The notes under the pieces are model-generated. The model was given only the letters and a program-made list of their open reading frames with translations, was not told the origin of the DNA and did no database searches. Source: Metabacillus flavus (GTDB taxonomy: Bacteria; Bacillota; Bacilli; Bacillales; Bacillaceae). From it: a stretch of DNA of 64,000 bases. The stretch lies in assembly GCF_018283675.1 (NCBI RefSeq), contig NZ_JAGVRK010000001.1, positions 3,224,001 through 3,288,000 of the forward strand. Reading direction: 5' to 3'. The stretch's first letter is position 1. Each line of letters starts with the position of its first letter. This document shows positions 57,996 through 64,000 of this stretch, piece by piece. A program made the position numbers and the translations under genes.

Positions 57996-58664
57996 CTAGC
58001 GTTTGTCTAGTTTTCTTGTAATGAGATCTCCAATGATTTGGAGAATAAACACAATAATTAAGATAAGAATGGTAGCTACTAACGTCACTTCATTGTTGCT
58101 GCGCTGGAAGCCTTCCAAATAAGCAAGATTCCCAAGTCCGCCGGCACCGATGACACCTGCCATAGCCGAGTATCCGACTAGAGCAATAGCGGTAACGGTA
58201 ATACCTGATGCAAGGGCTGGCATCGATTCCGGCAAGAGGACCTTCCAGATGATCGTAAAGGTGGAAGCACCCATTGATCTTGCTGCTTCAATAACCCCTT
58301 TATCAATTTCCCTTAAACCGATTTCAACCATTCTTGCGTAAAAAGGCGCTGCGCCGATGATTAAAGCGGGAAGTGCAGCTTCTGCACCGAGCATAGACCC
58401 AACGAGCGCTTTTGTGAATGGAATCAAAAGGATGATTAAAATAATGAAAGGTATGGAACGAAAAACGTTCACGAAAGCTGAAATAATAATGTTTACAATC
58501 CGATTTTCCCAGACGTTTCCTTTTGATGTAAGGAATAATAGCAATCCAAGGAGAATTCCAAGAATAAAAGTTGCCAGCACCGAAACGCCGGTCATATAAA
58601 TCGTTTCAGCTGCAGCCGTCCAAACCTTATCCCAATTCACTTCTGGAAATAATTGCTCAAGCAT
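57996..58664 (-). CDS. metI: Methionine ABC transporter permease
   Basis: 222 residues (MetP in B. subtilis). Five membrane segments and the permease EAA-loop EAARSMGASTFTIIWKVLLPES. ATG 58664 has GGAGG eight bases upstream and overlaps the metN end by 8 bp. Confidence 0.95.
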   Translation of the reverse strand: MLEQLFPEVNWDKVWTAAAETIYMTGVSVLATFILGILLGLLLFLTSKGNVWENRIVNIIISAFVNVFRSIPFIILIILLIPFTKALVGSMLGAEAALPALIIGAAPFYARMVEIGLREIDKGVIEAARSMGASTFTIIWKVLLPESMPALASGITVTAIALVGYSAMAGVIGAGGLGNLAYLEGFQRSNNEVTLVATILILIIVFILQIIGDLITRKLDKR

Positions 58665-59682
58665 GGGCAACCACCTCCACTTCTACCTGATGATCTGATA
58701 AGAATTGTAAAGCCCGGTCCATTTCTGTTTCTTCCCCGTCAATATAAAGGAACAGTGCACCATAAGCCCCGCTTTGGGTCTGAGATATTTTACCCTGCAG
58801 GATATTCACCTTTACATCGTAGTTTTTAATTAAGCTGGTCACAACCGGCTGCTCGGTAGAATCGCCTACGAAGGTCAGCTGGACGATTCGTCCTGATGGA
58901 TAAGAATCAATCAGATGGGCAATGGTTTCCTTTGTCTCTTCAGGCTCAGTAACCTGCTGGACAAATCGTTTCGTAATAGGAGCTTTAGGTTTTCTGAATA
59001 CATTCAGCACCTCTCCTTCCTCAACAATTTTCCCATCTTCCATGACCGCTACCTTGTGGCAGATTTTGCGGATGACGTGCATCTCATGGGTAATGAGAAC
59101 AATTGTCAGGCCCAGACGCTGGTTAATATCTACAAGCAGTTCCAGAATAGAATCCGTTGTCTGAGGGTCAAGCGCTGAGGTTGCTTCGTCACACAGCAGC
59201 ACTTTCGGGTTATTAGCAAGGGCTCTTGCAATACCGACCCGCTGCTTTTGACCTCCGCTCAGCTGTGATGGATAAGCACTCTCTCTGCCTTCCAATCCGA
59301 CAAGACGGACTAATTCCTTCACCCGCTCCTTTCTTTCAGAAGCAGGGATTCCTGCAATTTCAAGCGGGAATGCAATGTTGTCAGCGACTGTGCGGGACCA
59401 CAGGAGATTAAAATGCTGGAAGATCATACTGATTTCCTGTCTGGCCTTCCGAAGCTTGCTTCCTTTTATCTCACCTATGCGGTTGCCTGCGACCTCAATT
59501 GTTCCCGATGTCGGAGTCTCGAGACCATTCAAAAGCCTGATCAAAGAACTCTTGCCTGCTCCGCTGTAGCCGATGATCCCAAAGATTTCCCCTTTTTGAA
59601 CTTCAAGGTTTACATCATCCACGGCTGTGATACTCCCTGATTTTACAGAGTATACTTTTGAAACATTATTTAGTGTAATCAC
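58657..59682 (-). CDS. metN: Methionine ABC transporter ATP-binding protein
   Basis: 341 residues. Walker A GYSGAGKSSL, signature LSGGQKQR, Walker B LLCDEATSALD, and a C-terminal NIL/ACT-like domain (about 270-341) that senses methionine for transinhibition. GTG 59682 gives the family length and start (MITLNNVSKVY) with AGAAGG upstream; a GTG three codons earlier overlaps that site. Confidence 0.96.
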   Translation of the reverse strand: MITLNNVSKVYSVKSGSITAVDDVNLEVQKGEIFGIIGYSGAGKSSLIRLLNGLETPTSGTIEVAGNRIGEIKGSKLRKARQEISMIFQHFNLLWSRTVADNIAFPLEIAGIPASERKERVKELVRLVGLEGRESAYPSQLSGGQKQRVGIARALANNPKVLLCDEATSALDPQTTDSILELLVDINQRLGLTIVLITHEMHVIRKICHKVAVMEDGKIVEEGEVLNVFRKPKAPITKRFVQQVTEPEETKETIAHLIDSYPSGRIVQLTFVGDSTEQPVVTSLIKNYDVKVNILQGKISQTQSGAYGALFLYIDGEETEMDRALQFLSDHQVEVEVVAHA

Positions 59683-59719
59683 TGCACTCACCTTCTTTCT
59701 GATACGATCTGAAAAGAAT

Positions 59720-59890
59720 AAAAAATGCCCTTCTGCATAAGTGAGCAGAAAGGCATTAAAATATAGGATACCTTTCTCTCATCTTTCAAAATGCCTCGGC
59801 ATTTTGAGTGAATTGGCACCATTTCAGTCACATGACTGATGGTTGCCGGGCTTCATAGGGCACGTCCCTCCACCTCTCTTAATAAGAGAA
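59720..59890 (-). promoter_or_regulatory. SAM-I riboswitch (S-box) of metN-metI-metQ
   Basis: Minus strand shows AGAGGTGGAGGGAC, GAAGCCCGGCAACC and TGGTGCCAATTC, the S-box core. P1 arms are 59881-59890 and 59774-59783. A terminator hairpin follows (59724-59757, AATGCCCTTCTGC with GCAGAAAGGCATT) and a T-run. SAM binding should end transcription. Confidence 0.95.
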
Positions 59891-59994
59891 CAATTTATTA
59901 TTCAGTTGGGATAGTTTGAAATTTTAAAAATATTTCAGATCTGAAAGTGAGTTTATCATGCAAAAATAAAGTTGTCAACACATAATGTATGCAA

Positions 59995-61308
59995 CTAATT
60001 GCTTATGACAGTTAACGATCGTTTTCCCGTAGCTGCGAAAATAGCTGACTCCAGATCTTCAATGAGATCGTCTGAATGTTCAATTCCTACAGACAATCTG
60101 ATCAGATCCTCGGAAACCCCGGCCTCTGACAGCTCTTCCTTGCCAAGCTGCTGATGTGTCGTGCTTGCCGGATGAATAATCAAGCTTTTGGCATCCCCGA
60201 CATTCGCTACATGAGACCATAATTTCGTATGATTGATCACGGCTTTCCCTTCCTCCAAGCCCCTATCTATTCCAAAGACAATAACAGCACCCGCTCCTTT
60301 AGGCAAATATCGATCAGCAAGGCTTTTTGATGGATGGCCTTCAAGCTCCGGATACAGAACCCACTTTATGGCAGGATGGTTTTGAAGGTAGGAAACGATT
60401 TTCCTCGTATTCGCAATATGTTCCTTCATCCTGACATGCAGCGTCTCTAAACCGAGCGTGAATTGAAAGGCATTGTACGGACTTAGTGCCGGACCTAAAT
60501 CCCTCAGAAGCTGAACCCTTGCCTTTACGATATAAGCGAGTTCACCGAGGGCTTCGGCAAAAACGATATTGTGGTAGCTTGGATCAGGAGTAACGAAGGC
60601 TGGAAATTTGCCTGTAGACCAGTCAAACTTGCCGCCATCTACAATAATTCCTCCAAGCGTTGTTCCATTCCCAAGCAGCCATTTTGTTGCCGAATGAACC
60701 ACAATGTCCGCTCCATGGTCAATGGGTCTGAAAAGGTATGGTGTAGCAAAGGTATTATCAATGATTAAAGGGATCCCCGCTTCATGAGCAATTTCAGATA
60801 CCGATGCAACATCAAGAACCTGAAGACTGGGATTTCCGATTATTTCTCCGAAAATTGCCTTCGTTTTTTGAGTGATTGCCTTCTTAAAATTCTCAGGATC
60901 TGATGCATCGGCAAAAACTGTTTTGATTCCGTATCTCGGCAATGTGTTAGCAAATAAATTATAGGTTCCGCCGTAAAGATTGGAAGCTGCGACAATTTCA
61001 TCTCCAGCTTCTGCAATATTTAGTATCGCGAGGGTAATGGCTGCCATTCCGCTCGAAACAGCAAGAGCACCTGCCCCGCCCTCAAGCTGCGCCACCCTCT
61101 CTTCTAGCACTGAAACGGTAGGATTATGTATCCTGGTATAGATGTACCCTGGCTCTTTTAAAGCAAAAAGATCGGCTGCATGATCCGTGTCCTTAAACAA
61201 ATAGGCATTGGACTGATAAATAGGTACGGCTCTTGCTCCTGTAATCGGGTCCTCCTTAAGTCCTCCATGTACGGCCAGTGTTTCCTGTCTGAATCCATTC
61301 TCACTCAT
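59995..61308 (-). CDS. metY: O-acetylhomoserine sulfhydrylase (MetY type)
   Basis: 437 residues, the longer Cys/Met-metabolism PLP class. Makes homocysteine directly from O-acetylhomoserine and sulfide. Motifs: SSGMAAITLAIL, DNTFATPYLFRP, and the PLP lysine K209 (VHSATKWLLG). ATG 61308 has GGGGGAG six bases upstream. It is preceded by its own S-box riboswitch. Homoserine from hom (29.9-31.2 kb) feeds this branch after acetylation. Confidence 0.92.
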   Translation of the reverse strand: MSENGFRQETLAVHGGLKEDPITGARAVPIYQSNAYLFKDTDHAADLFALKEPGYIYTRIHNPTVSVLEERVAQLEGGAGALAVSSGMAAITLAILNIAEAGDEIVAASNLYGGTYNLFANTLPRYGIKTVFADASDPENFKKAITQKTKAIFGEIIGNPSLQVLDVASVSEIAHEAGIPLIIDNTFATPYLFRPIDHGADIVVHSATKWLLGNGTTLGGIIVDGGKFDWSTGKFPAFVTPDPSYHNIVFAEALGELAYIVKARVQLLRDLGPALSPYNAFQFTLGLETLHVRMKEHIANTRKIVSYLQNHPAIKWVLYPELEGHPSKSLADRYLPKGAGAVIVFGIDRGLEEGKAVINHTKLWSHVANVGDAKSLIIHPASTTHQQLGKEELSEAGVSEDLIRLSVGIEHSDDLIEDLESAIFAATGKRSLTVISN

Positions 61309-61332
61309 TTGATCTCCCCCTGATTTCAAAAT

Positions 61333-61478
61333 AAAAACCCCTTCCGAAGAAGAGGTTTCTGTCCGCTCTTCTCATCTGCCAGAAGGTAACCTTCTGCTGG
61401 ATTTAGCACCGTATCTTAATAGACCGGTTGCTGCGTTATTATCGGGCCAGTACCCTCCAACGCTCTTGATAAGATATT
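61333..61478 (-). promoter_or_regulatory. SAM-I riboswitch (S-box) of metY
   Basis: Minus strand shows TTATCAAGAGCGTTGGAGGG, CAGCAACCGG and ACGGTGCTAAATCC, with P3-like arms AGAAGGTTACCTTCT. P1 is CTTATC with GATGAG. A terminator (AACCTCTT with GAAGGGGTT) and T-run lie at 61333-61358. Confidence 0.93.
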
Positions 61479-61809
61479 TGTTTGAATTTTCTTTATATTA
61501 ACTCCTTTTTTATTAAATGGCAACTATTTACTATGAAAATTTGGCTATTGTCATAAAATTTGTTGTTTTAATAAATAGCCAGACGAGGTTGCTGGAGTCT
61601 TCAGGCAGCTGGCTTATCCTTAAACGGACCTTAAGCCACCCTCATACAACTGCGTCTTGTGGGTTTTACCAGTTCCGCTGCTCGCACATTCCCGGAAAAA
61701 ATAAATAGAGTTTTAAAACTGATTTTATTTCCCGAGAAATATGAGGAATGAAGGAGAAACAAATAGAACTGACAAACAATATGTCATAACGAAAAATAAA
61801 AACGCCGCA
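61479..61809. other. Intergenic stretch upstream of the metY riboswitch
   Basis: About 330 bp without a credible gene. It should hold the metY promoter. A GC-rich imperfect hairpin at 61798-61826 probably ends yusE. Nothing else recognised. Confidence 0.5.
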
Positions 61810-62118
61810 TTAAGCGCCGTCTTTTCGAAGAAGTGTATATAAAAATTCCACAGATTGAAATGCATATTGTTTCGTTTTTAGATGCCCATTTTCAAAAACC
61901 AGCAGGCATGGAACACTCTCGACTTCCCATTTTTCTGCATAACCCGGTAAATAATTAAGATTCGCCATATAAATGTCCGTTTCCGGCAATGCCTCATCCA
62001 CTACTGTAAGCATACGCTTTGCAAGCTGGCAGGTTCCGCAAAAGGGCGTATAGAGATACAAAGTAAACCGTCCCTTATTCATCATCCCGGATATCTGCTT
62101 TTCATTTACTTCAATCAT
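61810..62118 (-). CDS. yusE: Thioredoxin-like protein YusE
   Basis: 102 residues, thioredoxin fold with a CGTC active site at about 27-30 (YTPFCGTCQLA) and the cis-proline region VESVPCLLVF. A non-standard CxxC compared with WCGPC, so substrate range may differ. It lies 20 bp downstream of yusF on the same strand. Confidence 0.9.
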   Translation of the reverse strand: MIEVNEKQISGMMNKGRFTLYLYTPFCGTCQLAKRMLTVVDEALPETDIYMANLNYLPGYAEKWEVESVPCLLVFENGHLKTKQYAFQSVEFLYTLLRKDGA

Positions 62119-62138
62119 AATGAAACCAGAACTCCTTG

Positions 62139-62480
62139 CTATAAAAATTTCGCCTGGACATCAATATTCGCACCAAGCAATACAGAGGCGATATGATGTT
62201 CTGGAGCTGCAGCTACTTCCTTATACATTTTATCAATGTACAGATGCGAAGCTTCGGGGAACTCTCTGATGAACTGCTTTCGCAGCTTCTCTCCCGCTTC
62301 GTCTGTATCCACTAGCACATAGACATCATTTTCAAAGTACTCATCAATAAGTTCGTCCATTCTTGTAAGACTAATCGTACCATTCGTGCAAATAATCTTG
62401 ACCGGCTCATTAATGACTTCCTGAATTTTAATCTTATCTGATCTGCCTTCAACAATAATGATTTTAGGAGCCTCTGACAT
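62139..62480 (-). CDS. yusF: Toprim-domain protein YusF
   Basis: 113 residues, a stand-alone Toprim domain as in OLD nucleases and RNase M5. The conserved Glu is in IIVEGRSDK, and the DxD pair is in VLVDTDEAGEK. Possibly a small nucleic-acid enzyme; role unknown. The start is uncertain among ATGs at 62480 and 62486; AGGTGATG lies upstream. Confidence 0.87.
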   Translation of the reverse strand: MSEAPKIIIVEGRSDKIKIQEVINEPVKIICTNGTISLTRMDELIDEYFENDVYVLVDTDEAGEKLRKQFIREFPEASHLYIDKMYKEVAAAPEHHIASVLLGANIDVQAKFL

Positions 62481-62579
62481 GACCATCACATCACCTGTTC
62501 ATTTTGTCTTTCTAAAGTTTATTCTCTTTTCAATCCAATGTTTCCTGCAGAACCAGCCTGGAACAAGTCTTGAAAAGCA

Positions 62580-62611
62580 GATAAGGCAGTGGACGGCTCC
62601 ACTGCCTTATC
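62580..62611 (-). terminator. Terminator of yusG
   Basis: 14-bp perfect stem (62580-62593 with 62598-62611), loop CGGC, directly after the yusG stop. Confidence 0.85.
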
Positions 62612-62612
62612 A

Positions 62613-62861
62613 TTAACACCAGCCGTTTTCGTCGTCACAATCAACATACTTTTCATCTGGTTTAACCGGCACGTCAGCCATCTGATAAAAACGGTCTTCA
62701 TTGGCTTCAAATCCGTTTTTTAATTCAAATTTGCTGCCGCCTTCTACTCCATAAATCATTGTCCCGATTGGCTGGTTGTCCAAATAAAGATTCATTTGCC
62801 CATCAGCAAACTTGCCCGTTACTTTATCAGTAACATCGATGCGTTGTTTTTTTAGCGTCAA
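62613..62861 (-). CDS. yusG: YusG family (DUF2553) protein
   Basis: 82 residues. Strand-rich middle (GKFADGQMNLYLDNQPIGTM) and a C-terminal DCDDENGWC. The TTG at 62861 has GGAGGG six bases upstream and gives the family-like start; an earlier ATG at 62894 has none. Function unknown; always near gcvH in Bacilli. Confidence 0.83.
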   Translation of the reverse strand: MTLKKQRIDVTDKVTGKFADGQMNLYLDNQPIGTMIYGVEGGSKFELKNGFEANEDRFYQMADVPVKPDEKYVDCDDENGWC

Positions 62862-62919
62862 GTCAAGCCCTCCCTTTTCCTTAGGATGGCCCAACTTAAT
62901 TTATGAAATGCTGGTTAAA

Positions 62920-63303
62920 TTAGTCTTCGTTGGTCATTTCTGTGTATTGTTCTGCCGTCATCAAGTTTTCAATTTCACTTGAATCAGAAGGCTCGATTAC
63001 GATCATCCATGCTTTTTCATATGGAGATTCGTTAACATATTCAGGATTATCATCCAAGTCTTCATTCACTTCTACTACCTTACCGCTGATTGGTGCATAA
63101 AGCTCAGAAACGGTTTTAACAGATTCAACAGAACCAAAGGGCTCGTCTGCTTTAATTTCCGTACCTGCTTCAGGAAGCTCAACGAAAACAATATCTCCAA
63201 GCTCTGATTGTGCAAAATGTGTAATCCCTACTCGTACTTTATCGCCTTCTACTTTTACCCACTCATGTTCTTCAGAATAACGAAGTTCGTTTGGTGTATT
63301 CAT
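62920..63303 (-). CDS. gcvH: Glycine cleavage system H protein
   Basis: 127 residues. Lipoyl carrier of the glycine cleavage complex and, in Bacillus, the hub from which lipoyl groups are passed to other enzymes. The lipoylated lysine is K63 ([11 protein letters not shown]). LipA in this window (37659-38552) supplies the sulfur atoms. Confidence 0.97.
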   Translation of the reverse strand: MNTPNELRYSEEHEWVKVEGDKVRVGITHFAQSELGDIVFVELPEAGTEIKADEPFGSVESVKTVSELYAPISGKVVEVNEDLDDNPEYVNESPYEKAWMIVIEPSDSSEIENLMTAEQYTEMTNED

Positions 63304-63352
63304 TTTATTCCCTCCAAAGTTCTATTGTTTATGGAAAAGACAAAGTCTCTTC

Positions 63353-63706
63353 TTATGTCCACATTTGCTCAAATTCATCTTCTTTAAAACCGACAGTGAC
63401 CTTGCTTCCGTTCGCTGTAATCGGTCTTTTAATGAGCATTCCATCTGAAGATAAAACGGTTAGCATTTCGTCTTCAGACATGCTGCTCAATCGGTCTTTC
63501 AAACCCAACTCACGGTATTTCTGTCCGCTCGTATTAAAAAACTTCTTCAGCTCCAAGCCGCTCCTGGAGTAAAGATCTTTTAGTGTCTCTTTACTCGGCG
63601 GATTTTCCGCAATATGTATAGTATTTAGTTCGTGGCCATGCTCTTCCAGCCATTTCTTAGCTTTCCGGCATGTACCGCACTTAGGATACCAGTAAAAGTC
63701 CAACAT
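63353..63706 (-). CDS. yusI: ArsC/Spx-family protein YusI
   Basis: 117 residues. ArsC-like thioredoxin fold with CGTCRKAKKWL (about residues 9-12) and the LIKRPI motif typical of ArsC/Spx-type proteins. Probably a redox regulator or reductase of unknown substrate. ATG 63706 has AAGGAGG four to five bases upstream; an earlier start at 63763 has none. Confidence 0.88.
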   Translation of the reverse strand: MLDFYWYPKCGTCRKAKKWLEEHGHELNTIHIAENPPSKETLKDLYSRSGLELKKFFNTSGQKYRELGLKDRLSSMSEDEMLTVLSSDGMLIKRPITANGSKVTVGFKEDEFEQMWT

Positions 63707-63806
63707 AATCCTCCTTATTGTACCATGCAGCCTGCCAAATATGTTGAAATAAACGCTCATCACAAATTAGGCGGACTAAAAAGTTATAGCCCTATTTTAC
63801 TCACCT

Positions 63807-63989
63807 TTAAGGTCTATTTGCAAGAAGGAGCATTTTTGACAGAGAAAGCTCTTTTAAACATGCCTGTTCATTTTTCTGTATGCATTTATCTTTCAAGAAT
63901 GGTTCGAGAGCCTTTCCGGCGCTTTGCGTCTGCGGAGCTCCCTTTAGCTGGCATTTCCCGCAGCCGTCCAGTTCCTCCTGCTTCTGCAT
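63807..63989 (-). CDS. Possible small Cys-containing protein near window edge
   Basis: 60-codon frame, in-frame stop just before its ATG, four cysteines (CGKC, then two single Cys) and a helical C-terminus. No ribosome site is visible before the edge. Weak support; may not be a gene. Confidence 0.3.
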   Translation of the reverse strand: MQKQEELDGCGKCQLKGAPQTQSAGKALEPFLKDKCIQKNEQACLKELSLSKMLLLANRP

Positions 63990-64000
63990 TCAGATTCATC

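Noticed and set aside
63860..63990. Fourth MITE copy at the right edge
   Set aside because: A short GC-rich match (GACGCAAAGCGCCG-like) resembles the MITE core, but no inverted ends or flanking duplication were seen.

Overview
The window is chromosomal DNA of a spore-forming Bacillaceae bacterium. Its backbone follows the Bacillus subtilis yum-yut-yun-yur-yus order: NADH dehydrogenase, yumC, yutM, dapF, yuzB, yutJ, yuzD, yutI, yuxL, hom-thrC-thrB, yutH to yutC, lipA, lytH, yunB to yunF, sufCDSUB, yurZ, metNIQ, yusE to yusI and gcvH. Sporulation genes (yutH, yutC, lytH, yunB), strong AGGAGG ribosome sites, frequent GTG/TTG starts and two SAM-I riboswitches fit this. All calls come from reading the sequence and remembered families; no database search was run.

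Region 1 (1-3830): the 5' part of a type II NADH dehydrogenase gene, yumC (ferredoxin/flavodoxin-NADP reductase) and, between the two divergent genes, a Rex-like operator. Then comes an array of fourteen 41-bp tandem units, each able to form a REP-like hairpin. About 180 bp after the array lies a single-copy Y1 (HUH) transposase of the RAYT type.

Region 2 (3833-19913): a 16,081-bp integrated island, more AT-rich than its surroundings. It is bounded by 140-bp direct repeats made of the 3' end of yutM (A-type Fe-S carrier). A tyrosine integrase sits at the right end. Cargo: a membrane-anchored thermonuclease, a membrane protein and a lipoprotein, an HNH nuclease, an SF2-helicase-like protein behind a long hairpin-rich leader, a serine recombinase, several unknown small genes, and a restriction-modification module. 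That module holds vsr, a BglII-type nuclease, a C5-cytosine methyltransferase with a long basic tail, and a second BglII-type nuclease. Integration swapped the end of yutM but kept the protein unchanged: all three differences between the repeats are silent.

Region 3 (19914-48250): housekeeping genes. The threonine branch is a translationally coupled operon (hom-thrC-thrB). Fe-S and redox genes (yutM, yuzB, yutJ, yuzD, yutI) cluster with dapF. The yut/yun block holds spore, lipid, c-di-GMP and lipoate genes. A divergent HxlR regulator and arginase-family enzyme, a secreted protein and a DinB-like protein follow.

Region 4 (48250-64000): the sufCDSUB Fe-S assembly operon with a Fur-like box over its promoter, two short genes, a dicarboxylate symporter, the methionine ABC transporter and an O-acetylhomoserine sulfhydrylase (each behind an S-box riboswitch), and the yusE-yusF-yusG-gcvH-yusI cluster.

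Three copies of a 128-183 bp MITE-like element, with inverted ends and 9-bp target duplications, lie at 24.4, 48.7 and 54.7 kb.
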